From contig NZ_CP152049.1 of assembly GCF_038630985.1 (NCBI RefSeq), positions 6,096,501 through 6,160,500 on the forward strand: a DNA stretch of 64,000 bases, written 5' to 3'. How positions within the stretch are numbered: position 1 is the stretch's first letter; each line of letters opens with the position of its first letter. The notes beneath the pieces are model-generated. The model did no database searches. It saw only the letters and a program-made list of their open reading frames with translations, and was not told the DNA's origin. The stretch comes from Paenibacillus sp. FSL H8-0548. GTDB taxonomy: Bacteria > Bacillota > Bacilli > Paenibacillales > Paenibacillaceae. The position numbers were made by a program, and so were the translations under genes. Positions 45,489-55,677 of the stretch are shown here, one piece after another.

Positions 45489-46448
45489 TTACCACAGCCC
45501 CTCCTGACCGCTTTTTTTCACGATTTTGTTGACGGTTACAATTAACACCATCGCGACTAATGATTTGAATACGCCCGCTGCGGTCGCGTAGCTGTAATTC
45601 GCATCCTGGATGCCCACGCGGTACACATACGTATCGATAATGTCCGCGACCTCGTAGACGAGCGGACTATACAGGAGATAAATTTGCTGAAAGCCCGCTT
45701 CCAATATATTCGCCAAGCTCAGGATAACAAGAATGAGAATGACCGGCCTGATCGAAGGCAGCGTCACATGCCACATTTGCTTCGCTTTATTCGCACCGTC
45801 CATGCGCGCCGCTTCGTACAGATCCGTATTCACACCAGCTATCGCAGCTAAATAGATAATGGTCCCCCAGCCTACCTCCTTGTAAATATCGCTCACGACA
45901 AGAAGGGACCGGAAATAATTCGTATCTCCCAGAAAATCAATCGGCGCCGCGCCAAACCATTCTCTTACAGCGTTAATCAAGCCATCTACCGGGTTCAGAA
46001 ACGTAATCATCAGCCCCGAGAAAATAACCCAGGATACAAAATGCGGCAAATAAATAACCGACTGCGTCATCCGCTTGAATGCTAACACCTTCAGTTCATT
46101 CAGCAGCAGCGACAGGATGATTGGAATCGTGAACGATGCCGCCAGCTTATACAGGCTGATTAAGATCGTATTGCGCAAAATTTCATAAAAATCCGGGGAT
46201 TGAAACAGGCGCTTGAACTGATCGAAGCCAACCCATTCGCTCCCTCCGATACCGTTATAAATGTTGTAGTCCTGGAACGCGATTATGATGCCGTACATAG
46301 GCGCATACCGAAATAATAGGATCAGCAGCAAGCCTGGCAACAGCAGCAGGTACAAATATTTATCTCGGATGATATCCTTCCGAAAGGACCGTATGGAGGC
46401 TTTTCGCGGAGTATCGGGTTTTATTGCAATGTCTGGTACAGCCTCCAT
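45489..46448 (-). CDS. Sugar ABC transporter permease, LplB type
   Basis: A 319-aa permease with six membrane segments. The N-terminal cytoplasmic stretch leads into YLYLLLLPGLLLILLFRYAP, and the EAA loop is NTDLYEAARMDGANKAKQ. It forms the pore with the LplC-type partner. AAGGAG precedes the ATG; 18 bp separate it from the binding-protein gene upstream. Confidence 0.93.
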   Translation of the reverse strand: MEAVPDIAIKPDTPRKASIRSFRKDIIRDKYLYLLLLPGLLLILLFRYAPMYGIIIAFQDYNIYNGIGGSEWVGFDQFKRLFQSPDFYEILRNTILISLYKLAASFTIPIILSLLLNELKVLAFKRMTQSVIYLPHFVSWVIFSGLMITFLNPVDGLINAVREWFGAAPIDFLGDTNYFRSLLVVSDIYKEVGWGTIIYLAAIAGVNTDLYEAARMDGANKAKQMWHVTLPSIRPVILILVILSLANILEAGFQQIYLLYSPLVYEVADIIDTYVYRVGIQDANYSYATAAGVFKSLVAMVLIVTVNKIVKKSGQEGLW

Positions 46449-46466
46449 CGCTTGTCAGCTCCTTTT

Positions 46467-48098
46467 TCATTTGAAAGGCTCAATATTCTCGTTATACCAA
46501 GCCTCATACTCGGTATATTCCTGCTGCTGCTGCTCGAACAGCCTTGAGGCCTCCTCATCGATCTGCTTGCCGCCAAGCTTCTCGTATTGCTTCACGAAGG
46601 AATCAAATGCGCTTGCTGGCTTCTTGCCGGAAATAATCGACCAGAACAGCTCATCGCGCTCCTTCTTGATATCCGCGGAATATTTATCCCACTCCGGTCT
46701 GTCCAGCGCCTTGAAGTACACAATCTTCTCGCGCATCGGCTGAGACGTTTCGATCTTCTTCTCGAACATCGCCGTAACCTCAGGCGTGTTTTTGATATTA
46801 GCCGCATCCTTGCGCTGTACGTACCAGCCAAAGTTGCCAAGTCCGAGCTTATTGCCTTCATCCGGTGTAATCGTTGGTGCAAAAATGCCGTTATCCATCG
46901 TGTAATGCTCGCCATCCTTGCCGAATGCGAGCAGCTTGAATACCTCAGGCGTCGCCATCGTATTCAGCACCTGCACCGCGCTGTCGGTATCCGCCGTATC
47001 CGTTACGACCAGATAACACCAGCCAATACGCGGATCAGGCTGGTCGGAGCCGAAGCCGTCCGCACCTTTGATCGGTTCAATGGATAGGTACTCTCCGGTC
47101 GGATTAAGCTTTTTAAATGACATCGCCGCCGAATTGCCTGGATTGAAATAATCCACCCATCTATAGAGTGAGCCTACCTTGCCTGCTGCAAAAATCTCGT
47201 CCACCTTTTGGTCGGAGCTGTTCGCAGACGTCGTCATGCGCGGGTCGATGACCCCCTCCTTGTAGAGCGTCTGCAGGAGCTCCAGCACCGGCTTCACCTC
47301 AGGCATAACCGCACCGAATTTAATGCTGCCATCTGACTGCTTGATGAAATTCTCCACATCAATACCGTAAGCGTAGAAGAATGGCGCCAAGCTGCGGTAA
47401 TAATTGTCACCCGACAAGCCGAATGTGTCTTTCTTGCCGTTGCCATCGGGGTCGTCATTTGTGAACGCACGCAGCACGGCTACATATTCCTCCAGCGTTT
47501 GCGGCACCTCAAGCCCGAGCTTATCCAGCCAATCCTTGCGGACGATCGTCGTCATATAGCTCGCTTCCGGCACATCTCCTGGTATGCGGAAAATTTTTCC
47601 GCTTTTATCCCAGTGGTAAAACATCGTTTCTTTCGTATAATAATTGATAATTTCTTTGCCGTACTTTTGCAGGGAAGGCGTAACATCCTGCACGATGCCA
47701 GCGTCTATCCACTTCTTATATTCCTTCGTATCCCCAGTCCACAGTATGTTCGGCCTCGTATCCTTAGCGCTCATCAGCAAGTTGATCTTCGTGTTCAGCT
47801 CCGACCAATCCGGCAGGAAGAGCGGCGCCACATCAACGGTCCGCTCAAGCTTTGCCGCAAGCTCCCCCTCAAGCGCCTTCTCTGCCCACGAATCCGGCGT
47901 TTTGGGCCCTGCCATTAACGCCATGCTGATTTTGAGCGGCTGCTTAGGCACATCAGCGGTCTGCTCACCCGCATTCTTCTCCCCGTTTCCACTCACCGCC
48001 CCCTTGTTTTCATTTCCTGAATTTCCTGAATTCCCTGAACATGCCGACAACAACAGCGTTACAGCCATTGCCGCTCCAACCCAAGCCTTTTTCCTCAT
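46467..48098 (-). CDS. Sugar-binding lipoprotein, LplA/LipO type
   Basis: A 543-aa solute-binding protein with a lipobox near residue 20 (LLLSACSG), a Gly/Asn-rich linker, and the large two-lobed domain usual for LplA-type proteins, which are longer than MalE types. First gene of the operon with two permeases and the giant GH5/CE2 enzyme, so it probably binds oligosaccharides released from mannan at the cell surface. A promoter is present at 48168-48196. Confidence 0.92.
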   Translation of the reverse strand: MRKKAWVGAAMAVTLLLSACSGNSGNSGNENKGAVSGNGEKNAGEQTADVPKQPLKISMALMAGPKTPDSWAEKALEGELAAKLERTVDVAPLFLPDWSELNTKINLLMSAKDTRPNILWTGDTKEYKKWIDAGIVQDVTPSLQKYGKEIINYYTKETMFYHWDKSGKIFRIPGDVPEASYMTTIVRKDWLDKLGLEVPQTLEEYVAVLRAFTNDDPDGNGKKDTFGLSGDNYYRSLAPFFYAYGIDVENFIKQSDGSIKFGAVMPEVKPVLELLQTLYKEGVIDPRMTTSANSSDQKVDEIFAAGKVGSLYRWVDYFNPGNSAAMSFKKLNPTGEYLSIEPIKGADGFGSDQPDPRIGWCYLVVTDTADTDSAVQVLNTMATPEVFKLLAFGKDGEHYTMDNGIFAPTITPDEGNKLGLGNFGWYVQRKDAANIKNTPEVTAMFEKKIETSQPMREKIVYFKALDRPEWDKYSADIKKERDELFWSIISGKKPASAFDSFVKQYEKLGGKQIDEEASRLFEQQQQEYTEYEAWYNENIEPFK

Positions 48099-48167
48099 TC
48101 CCCATCCCTCGATTCATCCAATATTCAACCTTTTCAACAATTTGAATCCGCTTTCATTTTCAACTAG

Positions 48168-48196
48168 ATTATATATCCAGCAGTTTGTTTTGTAAA
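48168..48196 (-). promoter_or_regulatory. Sigma-A promoter of the 48098-37029 operon
   Basis: Minus strand TTTACA (48196-48191), 17-bp spacer, TATAAT (48173-48168). It reads into the binding-protein gene 70 bp on. The rest of the gene-free stretch 48099-48528 is AT-rich; apart from the terminator near 48450, nothing else is seen in it. Confidence 0.65.
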
Positions 48197-48446
48197 CAAC
48201 AAATTTAAACTTTATTAAATTAATATAATTAAGTATAATTAAACGAACCAATATCTACTTAACCGAAATATGTGAATACAACTGTGATTATAAGTTTTCT
48301 GTACTGTATAACCTCTTTCCATTACTCAATAAAGATCAATTTTTTCATCAAGAAAATTTGTTAGCTTCTCCATATTTCGAATAAAAGTTGAATAATGTTG
48401 AAATTTTAAATACTACTTCATCACGAGCTATCAACGAGTGTCAACG

Positions 48447-48507
48447 CAAAAAAAAGAGCCGCGCCCAGACAGATAAATCCGTCTGAAAACAGCCCTTTCT
48501 TTTGGAC
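48447..48507 (-). terminator. Terminator after the six-gene transporter operon
   Basis: On the minus strand a hairpin with an inner CAGAC/GTCTG stem and outer GGGCTG/GGCTC-like pairing is followed by eight T residues. It lies about 22 bp beyond the stop of the binding-protein gene at 48529. Confidence 0.7.
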
Positions 48508-48528
48508 CAAGCTATAATTCTGATATTC

Positions 48529-50181
48529 CTACTGACCATTAATCAGCTTCAAGTTCTCCTGCCATTTTATGGTACGGAATTCATTAACCTTATCGAAGCC
48601 AAGACCCGTCGTTGTTTTCTTCGCTTCCTCAATCAAGCTAAGCACCTCGGCATCGCTCTTAGCAAACAGAATTTTACCGAAATACTCATTAGCTGTCTCG
48701 GTTACCTGCTGATTAATGATCCCTTCATCCGTCTCTGGAGCTGGATCAATATTGTTGAACTGCGTCATATTCTGTGAAGTTTTCCAAGCGATGTTCAACT
48801 GCGCCAAAGCACCCCAGTTACGTTGGTCCTCCGGCAGCGTTTGCTCAATTTTTTGCTTGCTCGTATCGACAAAGGTTGCATTTCCTGCCCACACGTAAGC
48901 CTCAAGCTTATCCTTGTCCTTCTCTTCTTGCGTGGTACTGAACCATTTGTCATTCGGAATCGGAGCGCCGTCTGCATCCAGATCGTCCCAGTACAAGCCT
49001 TGTGGCCCGAAGAACATGACGCGTGTGCCTTCTTCGCCCGTCATCCAATCCAAGTAGGCAAATACGGCTTCCGGATTTTTCGAGCTGGTTGTAATTACGT
49101 TAACGTTCCAGCCAAGCGCGTTATAGCCATTTGGATAAATTTTATTTTTGTCTAAGCTAGACTTGGCGATCGGCCAAATAAACTCATAGCCTGCAGATGG
49201 ATCCTGCGCTTTCAAAGCATTATGACCTTCACGACCCATATTCGTAGCATTGCCGCCAACAAATACAGCAACTCTGCCTGTGGCAAGCTTTTCTTTTACT
49301 TGATCATCCTTTTGAGTCATTGCATCCTGCGTCATTAAGCCTTCTCTAAACAGCTTGCTTGCGTACAGCATCGTTTCCCTCCAAGCCTCGTTATTATAAA
49401 TGGTGTCAAATTTGTCGCCGTTCGGATACGCCTTCATGCTATGGAACGCACCTGCTGCACCCTCTTGGAAGCTTGGGAACATCACCTCTACACCCGAACC
49501 ATTACCGCCAACCTCTAATGGCACAACATCAGGATATTTTGATTTCACCTGCTGCAAGTAAGTATACAAATCATCTGTAGTCTCAAGCTTCGGCGAACCC
49601 AGCTCCGCATAAATTTTCTTATTCACAAACCAGCCGCCATTGCCTGTCGGAGCTGCTGTATACCAGTTCGGGAATTGATAGATTTTGCCGTCACTAGAGC
49701 GCAGCATGTTCAACGTTTCTTCGCCCGCCCATTTTTTCAAATTCGGATATTTATCAATATAATCATCAAGAGGAACGAGTGCCCCCGCTGATCTCAACCG
49801 CTCTACCTCAGGTCCACGGTCCATCATAATCGCATCAGGAAGCTCCTTGGAGGCAATCATCGTACTCAGCTTTTGCGCTGCTGCGCCGCCGGATTGAATA
49901 GGATTTACAGTTACCTTAAGATTGTCTTGTACCCACTTGCTGTTCGGGCTCGCTCCCCATGGCTCAGTCGTCCACCAGTCATAATGGACATAATAAGAGA
50001 ATGATACCGGTGTTTCCCCCAAAACAAATCCATCGCTTGTGCTGGCTTTATTCGAATCTTTATTTACTGGATCGCTTGAGCTACCTGTATTTCCGCCATT
50101 ATTGTCTGAGCAGCCTGCAAGCAGCACCGAACCGGCTAGACCAACGGTCATTAGCGCAGTAAGCAGCTTTCTTCCTTTCAT
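48529..50181 (-). CDS. Sugar-binding lipoprotein, LplA type
   Basis: A 550-aa solute-binding lipoprotein (lipobox LLAGCSDN near residue 24, Ser/Asn/Gly linker, then a large two-lobed domain). It is the last gene of a run of six transporter genes and follows the LplB/LplC-type permeases at 50254-52159, which are its likely partners. GGGAGGCG precedes the ATG. The substrate is probably an oligosaccharide; its exact nature is unknown. Confidence 0.92.
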   Translation of the reverse strand: MKGRKLLTALMTVGLAGSVLLAGCSDNNGGNTGSSSDPVNKDSNKASTSDGFVLGETPVSFSYYVHYDWWTTEPWGASPNSKWVQDNLKVTVNPIQSGGAAAQKLSTMIASKELPDAIMMDRGPEVERLRSAGALVPLDDYIDKYPNLKKWAGEETLNMLRSSDGKIYQFPNWYTAAPTGNGGWFVNKKIYAELGSPKLETTDDLYTYLQQVKSKYPDVVPLEVGGNGSGVEVMFPSFQEGAAGAFHSMKAYPNGDKFDTIYNNEAWRETMLYASKLFREGLMTQDAMTQKDDQVKEKLATGRVAVFVGGNATNMGREGHNALKAQDPSAGYEFIWPIAKSSLDKNKIYPNGYNALGWNVNVITTSSKNPEAVFAYLDWMTGEEGTRVMFFGPQGLYWDDLDADGAPIPNDKWFSTTQEEKDKDKLEAYVWAGNATFVDTSKQKIEQTLPEDQRNWGALAQLNIAWKTSQNMTQFNNIDPAPETDEGIINQQVTETANEYFGKILFAKSDAEVLSLIEEAKKTTTGLGFDKVNEFRTIKWQENLKLINGQ

Positions 50182-50253
50182 ATTCGTACGCCTCCCAATT
50201 TTTAATATATATACTCAAACCCTCGGCCTGCGCCTTTGGATCGAATACCGAGA

Positions 50254-51156
50254 CTACTCCTTTAAGGAGCCAATCAAAACACCCTTCACAAAAAAGCGCT
50301 GCACGAAAGGATAGACGAGCACGATCGGAATCGTCGCTACCATCATCGTAGCCATCGTTAACGACTTGCTCGTTACACTTTGCATTCGGCTAAGCGCGTC
50401 CGTAGCCGCTCCGCTTCCTTGGGCAGCGATTGAGAGCTGCTCACTCATCGTGTTCGAGTTCATAATTTGCTGAAGCAAGGTTTGAATCGGATACAGCTTC
50501 GCATCATTAATGAAGATCGTTGCCGAAAACCAATCATTCCAATGATAAACTGCCGTAAACAAGGATAATGTAGCGATTACGGGCCCCGATAATGGCAATA
50601 CGATTTTGAAAAATATTCCAAATGTGCTTGCTCCATCGATCTTCGCTGATTCCTCCAGTCCCTCGGGCAAGCCCATAAAGAAGGTACGGAAGATAATCAT
50701 GTTCCAAACGCTGACTGCTGTCGGAATGATCAAGACCCAGAACGTATCCATTAGTCCAAGCTCGCGGTTCAGCAGATAGAAAGGAATAAGCCCTCCACTA
50801 AAGTACATGGTGATAATGGCAAAAATCATATAAAATTTCTTCCCGATTACTCCCTTAACAGACAAGCCGTAAGCGAATATAGCGGTAAAGAAAATGGATA
50901 TTAACGTACCCGCCACTGTGCGGAGCACCGAGATGAGGAAGGCGTCCAGAATTCGTTCGTTTTGAAATACGATCTTGTAATTATCTAGTGTAAACATTCT
51001 AGGCCAAAACGTTATTCCGCCTTTTGCCGTATCCAGCCCGAGATTAAAGGAAATAACAGCAGAATTCCAGAACGGATATAACGTAGCCAGCCCTAGCAGC
51101 ACTAATAAGAAATAAATAACAACCTGCAATGTTTTATCGCCGCTGCTCAGCTTCAC
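50254..51156 (-). CDS. Sugar ABC transporter permease, LplC type
   Basis: A 300-aa permease with six membrane segments, EAA loop LPEGLEESAKIDGASTFGI and the LIGSLKE end. GTG start with GGAGCCCG just upstream. It pairs with the LplB-type protein at 51200-52159 and with the binding protein that follows at 48529-50181. Confidence 0.92.
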   Translation of the reverse strand: MKLSSGDKTLQVVIYFLLVLLGLATLYPFWNSAVISFNLGLDTAKGGITFWPRMFTLDNYKIVFQNERILDAFLISVLRTVAGTLISIFFTAIFAYGLSVKGVIGKKFYMIFAIITMYFSGGLIPFYLLNRELGLMDTFWVLIIPTAVSVWNMIIFRTFFMGLPEGLEESAKIDGASTFGIFFKIVLPLSGPVIATLSLFTAVYHWNDWFSATIFINDAKLYPIQTLLQQIMNSNTMSEQLSIAAQGSGAATDALSRMQSVTSKSLTMATMMVATIPIVLVYPFVQRFFVKGVLIGSLKE

Positions 51157-51199
51157 CGGGCTCCACCACTTTTCTGTTTATTCGCAGTCTCGAATCGGT

Positions 51200-52159
51200 T
51201 TACCATAAGCTTGTACCCGCTCTTCTTGCCATATAATTCGCCATAGTCAGCAAGCCAACGCTAATGATCGCCTTAAACAAGCCAACTGCCGCCGCATACG
51301 AGAATCGGTTGTTAATAATTCCAATCCGGTAGGCATACGTATCAATAACATCTGCCACATCACGCAGCATCGGGCTTCTGCCAAGCAGCAGCAAGTCATC
51401 AAACCCTGCATTCAATAGGCTTCCAATATTCAGAATGAGGAAAATAACGATGACCGGCGTAATTGATGGAAGCGTTATCAAGAAGATCTGTTTAAACTTG
51501 CTTGCACCGTCGATGGATGCCGCTTCATATAGGCTTGGGTTCACGCCCGCGATCGCTGCCAAATAAACGATCGTTGCAAAACCGATTTCCTTCCACAAAT
51601 TCGTTGTAATAATAATTCCCCAGAAATATTCGGGAAGCGACAGAAAATTAATCGGCTTATCAATGAACCCCAGTGACTGCAGCATAATATTCAAGCTGCC
51701 GTTGTCCACGGACAAGATGGAGATTGTAAAGCCCGATACGATAACCCACGACAGGAAATGGGGCAGGTAGCTGATCGTTTGAATGATCTTTTTGAAGGCC
51801 ATATTTCTAACCTCATTGAGCATTAACGCAAGCAAAATCGGTGCTGGAAAGTTAATTACCAGCTTCAGCAGACTGATGACAATCGTATTTCGAATAACCC
51901 GGTAAAAATCAGGCGAGTTAAAAAACATTTCAAAATGCTTAAAGCCCGCCCATGGGCTGCCAAAAAAGCCTTTAAACAAGCTGTAATCCTGAAACGCCAT
52001 CAGCACGCCGTACATCGGAATATAGTTGAAGATGAAAATAAAAATCAAAGCAGGAAAAATCATGAGCTGCACTTGCCATTGTGCGAAAAACCGCCTCCAA
52101 AGCGGTTTTTCCTTACGCGGACTGCTTAACGCTGCATTCGCTGAAACGGGTGCTTGCAC
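51200..52159 (-). CDS. Sugar ABC transporter permease, LplB type
   Basis: A 319-aa permease with six membrane segments, beginning at a GTG with GGAGGT upstream. The first membrane helix reads LMIFPALIFIFIFNYIPMYG; the EAA loop is NPSLYEAASIDGASKFKQ. It follows the MalG-type gene by 30 bp, so two different importers (MalEF/G type and LplABC type) share one transcript. Confidence 0.92.
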   Translation of the reverse strand: MQAPVSANAALSSPRKEKPLWRRFFAQWQVQLMIFPALIFIFIFNYIPMYGVLMAFQDYSLFKGFFGSPWAGFKHFEMFFNSPDFYRVIRNTIVISLLKLVINFPAPILLALMLNEVRNMAFKKIIQTISYLPHFLSWVIVSGFTISILSVDNGSLNIMLQSLGFIDKPINFLSLPEYFWGIIITTNLWKEIGFATIVYLAAIAGVNPSLYEAASIDGASKFKQIFLITLPSITPVIVIFLILNIGSLLNAGFDDLLLLGRSPMLRDVADVIDTYAYRIGIINNRFSYAAAVGLFKAIISVGLLTMANYMARRAGTSLW

Positions 52160-52189
52160 GCTACCTCCACCTCTCTAATTAAGTCTAGC

Positions 52190-53083
52190 CTACCCCTTCA
52201 CTGCTCCAGCGGTTATGCCGCGTGACATTTGCTCCGTAAACAATAAATAGATAATGACTGTCGGCAAAGCGATGATCGTCATGACTGCGAACTGAGCGCC
52301 ATAATTAGAAGAATATTGCCCTGTAAATTTCATAATAGAAAAGGGCAGCGTCTTGAACGTCTCGGATGTCAGAAACGTATTCGCCATAATAAATTCATTC
52401 CACCAGCTAATAAAATTCATAATGCATACCGTTGCGATGGCGGGCTTCGTCATCGGCATAATGATGCGGAAAATGACGCCAAAGACAGAGCAGCCGTCCA
52501 TGACCGCCGATTCCTCAATGCTTTTTGGAATCGTCTCTAGAAAGCCCGAGATAATAAGCAGACTGATGGGCAGCGAGAACGCAATGTAGGGAAGAATCAA
52601 CGATAGCGGATTATCAATGAGATTCAGCTTGTCGAACAAAATAAAGTTCGGCAGCAGTGTCGCATGAATCGGCACAATCATCCCAAGCATAATAAACGCC
52701 ATGGCGGGACCGCGCAGCTTCCACTCCATTCTTGTAAATGCGTAGCCCAGCATTAGCGCCAAAAAGGCGGCCACTACAATCGTTACAGTTGTAATCATTA
52801 AGCTGTTCAATAAGAAGCGCGGAACGCTCCCATATGTGAATGCATTCACATAGTTATTCCATTCAAATGATTTAGGCCATTTCAAAATACCGCTGCCAAA
52901 AAAATCTCCGCTCTTCAGAAACGAATAATTAATGAGCCAAATAAGCGGAAAAATTTGAAGCAGTGCTACTGCCCAGAGGATCAAATGAAGAATGACCTTT
53001 AACGCGGGCGCTGCCGCAGCCTTCTTCTTATTCCCCCTTTGCGCCTCGCGATTGGTCTTAGCTGTAATGGCTCCCACAAGCAT
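52190..53083 (-). CDS. Sugar ABC transporter permease, MalG type
   Basis: A 297-aa permease with six membrane segments, EAA loop KSIEESAVMDGCSVFGV and a GAVKG end. Its AGGAGG lies only 1 bp before the ATG at 53083 and 7 bp before a GTG at 53077, so the GTG may be the real start. It works with the MalF-type protein upstream and the binding protein at 54111-55481. Confidence 0.92.
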   Translation of the reverse strand: MLVGAITAKTNREAQRGNKKKAAAAPALKVILHLILWAVALLQIFPLIWLINYSFLKSGDFFGSGILKWPKSFEWNNYVNAFTYGSVPRFLLNSLMITTVTIVVAAFLALMLGYAFTRMEWKLRGPAMAFIMLGMIVPIHATLLPNFILFDKLNLIDNPLSLILPYIAFSLPISLLIISGFLETIPKSIEESAVMDGCSVFGVIFRIIMPMTKPAIATVCIMNFISWWNEFIMANTFLTSETFKTLPFSIMKFTGQYSSNYGAQFAVMTIIALPTVIIYLLFTEQMSRGITAGAVKG

Positions 53084-53134
53084 GCCTCCTATAAAAAAAT
53101 CGTATACCCACTAACCGCTGCGCCTAAGCCTGCG

Positions 53135-54019
53135 TTAAAACTCGCCAACGTCCTTTTTGAACGCCTTATTCATCGCCATGGTCACGATGAGACAAATAAT
53201 GACGAACACCACGGATATTGCGTTTCCATAGCCATATAAGGAGGAGGAGAACGCGGTTTTGTACAAATAGTTGCCGATGAACTGCGTCGTGTTCGCAGGC
53301 CCCCCGTTCGTCATGAGAAATACGGTCTCCATCTGCTTTAGACAAGCCGTAACTGCTATAACGACTGCAACCCGTACCATCGGAGACAGCAGTGGAATAA
53401 TGACACGCGTATACAGCTTCACTCTTCCTGCCCCATCCAGCTCAGCCGCTTCGAAGAGATCCTGCGGGATGCCTTGAAGTCCTGCGTAATAGAGCAGCAG
53501 CGCGTAACCGAAGCCCTGCCACATCACAACTACAACGATGCACCAAATAGCGATTTGCGGGTCACCGAGCCAATCCTGCTTCCATGTACTTAACCCCACG
53601 CCTTCGAGCAATTTATTTAACATCCCAAAATTCGGATGAAATACGCTTACCCACATTTTTGAAGTGACGACAATTGATATGACTGCGGGAATAAAAAATA
53701 TAGCCCGAAACCATTTTTCAAGCTTTCCCGCATGTGTAACGAATATGGCGAACAATAAAGCGATTGGATGCTGGATAAGCAGCGTTGCTGCCAGCAGCAG
53801 CAGTGCGTTAAGCATCGAGCGCCAAAAAACAGCATCATGAAAAAGAATTTTTGTATAATTATCGAATCCAACAAAATCGTACGCGCCAATTCCTGTCCAG
53901 TTCGTCGTTCCATAATAACCACTCATGATAATCGGAAGGCAAACCATGAAGAGAAACAGCAAAAAGCCAGGTGCGACAAGCCAGAAAATGGTGATCCGAT
54001 TGCTCATCAGTTTGTGCAT
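53135..54019 (-). CDS. Sugar ABC transporter permease, MalF type
   Basis: A 294-aa permease with six membrane segments; the EAA loop is PQDLFEAAELDGAGRVKL. The start at 54019 (MHKLMSNRITIFW) has GGGGAG just upstream and gives a normal N-terminus; a longer frame to 54070 is polar and unlikely. Second gene of the operon beginning with the binding protein at 55481. Confidence 0.92.
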   Translation of the reverse strand: MHKLMSNRITIFWLVAPGFLLFLFMVCLPIIMSGYYGTTNWTGIGAYDFVGFDNYTKILFHDAVFWRSMLNALLLLAATLLIQHPIALLFAIFVTHAGKLEKWFRAIFFIPAVISIVVTSKMWVSVFHPNFGMLNKLLEGVGLSTWKQDWLGDPQIAIWCIVVVVMWQGFGYALLLYYAGLQGIPQDLFEAAELDGAGRVKLYTRVIIPLLSPMVRVAVVIAVTACLKQMETVFLMTNGGPANTTQFIGNYLYKTAFSSSLYGYGNAISVVFVIICLIVTMAMNKAFKKDVGEF

Positions 54020-54110
54020 GGTTCTCCCCGCTCTCTCTGTCGTAGAAGGCAGGGACAGCCGAATCCTCAAATCCGTTTCGCTGCCCCGCCGATACGATGT
54101 TTATCTGTTG

Positions 54111-55481
54111 TTATTTCAGTACAGCGACAGCTGCATCCATTTCCGTCAAGAACTGCTCTGGCGTAATTTGTTTGCCGAATAGCTTCTGGTGCGCTTCCAT
54201 TACGATCGTCTTAAACTCGTCGGTACCGTTATCATGAACCGGTGTTCCACTGGAGGAAGTCATAGCGCTGAAAATGTCTACCAATTGCTTTTGCAGCGCG
54301 GTTTCGTTGCCTGTCAAAAACTGATCAAACTTCTGCGCTGGCGTGCCTGAGCCTGTTTCCCATACTTGCTTCGCCCAGTTCTCCGGTGCAAAGAAATATT
54401 TCAGGAAAGCTACGGCTGCTTCAGGATGCTTAGAGTTTTTGGATACAGAGTATCCGCCGCCATACCATGCCGCTACGTCTGTTGCTGCCCCTTTGTCCGA
54501 TGCAGGATAAGAGATTGCGCCTACATTATTACGGAACTCTTCCGGGAAATTCTCATCGGTAGCAAGACCCGCTTCCCAGTTGCCCATTACGTACATCGCT
54601 GCTTGGCCTTGACCGAACAAGTTGCGGGACATCCCATAGTCTGCAGTCAGGAAGCCGTCTGCAAGTCCTTTGTTTTCTGCGAGTGCTGCAATATCCTGCG
54701 CTGCTGCGAGGAAATCAGCATCGCCTGAGAACTTGCCTTCGCCGCTCAGTACAGCATCCATTTTGTTAAAGTCGCCCGTGTGGCGCTGTGCCGCGTATTC
54801 AAACCAGATCGGGAGCGACCAGCCTTCCATTGCGTTAGTTGCAATCGGGTTAATGCCTTTAGCCCTTAGCTGCTTCGATACTTCGAGCAATTCGGTTGTC
54901 GTTGTGGGAACGGACAAACCATTGTCATCGAACAGCTTCTTGTTATAGTAGATGACCAAGAAATCGGTGCCGCGCGGCAAGCCGTAGAGCTTACCATCTT
55001 GGGAGAAGCCATCCTTCGCACCTGGCACAAAGTTGCTGCTCTCGAATTCGGACTCATTCAGCTCAAGCAGCATGTCGTTGTCAATAAGCGGCTTGATGAA
55101 TGAAGTTTGACCCCAAGCTTGAATGATGTCTGGTACTGCATTTGTTGATGCGTAAACTTTAATTTTAGATTTATAAGGCTCATCTTGGAGCGCTTCTACT
55201 TCGATTTTCACATTCGGATTTTCTGCGATGTAGCTATCAATGATGGCTTGTTCAATTTTCCCGGCTCCATTGGAGCGATCTGCCAGCGCTGTAAAAAACT
55301 TAAGCGTCACCGGCTCAGCATTCTTATCTTCTTTGGCCGTCTCCGTCGCCTTTGCTTCATCGGCAGGACTTGGCACCGTACCCTTATTCCCACTGCTTCC
55401 GTTATTGCCATTATTGCTCGAGCATGCTGCAACCGTGAAAACCATCAGCATGGCCACGAGCGTAATCCACATCTTCTTCAT
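54111..55481 (-). CDS. Sugar-binding lipoprotein, MalE type
   Basis: A 456-aa family-1 solute-binding lipoprotein: lipobox FTVAACSS near residue 20, Asn/Gly-rich linker, then a two-lobed domain. First gene of the six-gene run 55481-48529, divergent from the sensor kinase at 55678. AGGTGGGG precedes the ATG. A TATAAT with a TTGACG-like box 14 bp before it (about 55531-55556) suggests a promoter with a short spacer, possibly needing the response regulator encoded on the other side. Confidence 0.92.
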   Translation of the reverse strand: MKKMWITLVAMLMVFTVAACSSNNGNNGSSGNKGTVPSPADEAKATETAKEDKNAEPVTLKFFTALADRSNGAGKIEQAIIDSYIAENPNVKIEVEALQDEPYKSKIKVYASTNAVPDIIQAWGQTSFIKPLIDNDMLLELNESEFESSNFVPGAKDGFSQDGKLYGLPRGTDFLVIYYNKKLFDDNGLSVPTTTTELLEVSKQLRAKGINPIATNAMEGWSLPIWFEYAAQRHTGDFNKMDAVLSGEGKFSGDADFLAAAQDIAALAENKGLADGFLTADYGMSRNLFGQGQAAMYVMGNWEAGLATDENFPEEFRNNVGAISYPASDKGAATDVAAWYGGGYSVSKNSKHPEAAVAFLKYFFAPENWAKQVWETGSGTPAQKFDQFLTGNETALQKQLVDIFSAMTSSSGTPVHDNGTDEFKTIVMEAHQKLFGKQITPEQFLTEMDAAVAVLK

Positions 55482-55677
55482 CGCTACCCCACCTTTTTTT
55501 GTTTGACCAGGCGTTCCCTGTTCCTGCCCCCATTATAACTTGGAAACTACACGTCAAAATATGTACCAAAATTCAGAAGAGATGCCTCATTTTTTGGATC
55601 ATATACAAAAATCCCCTTATTCAAATTATTTCTTGGTATACTGAAAGCACAAATTTGAATGGCTAAAGGTGAATCGG

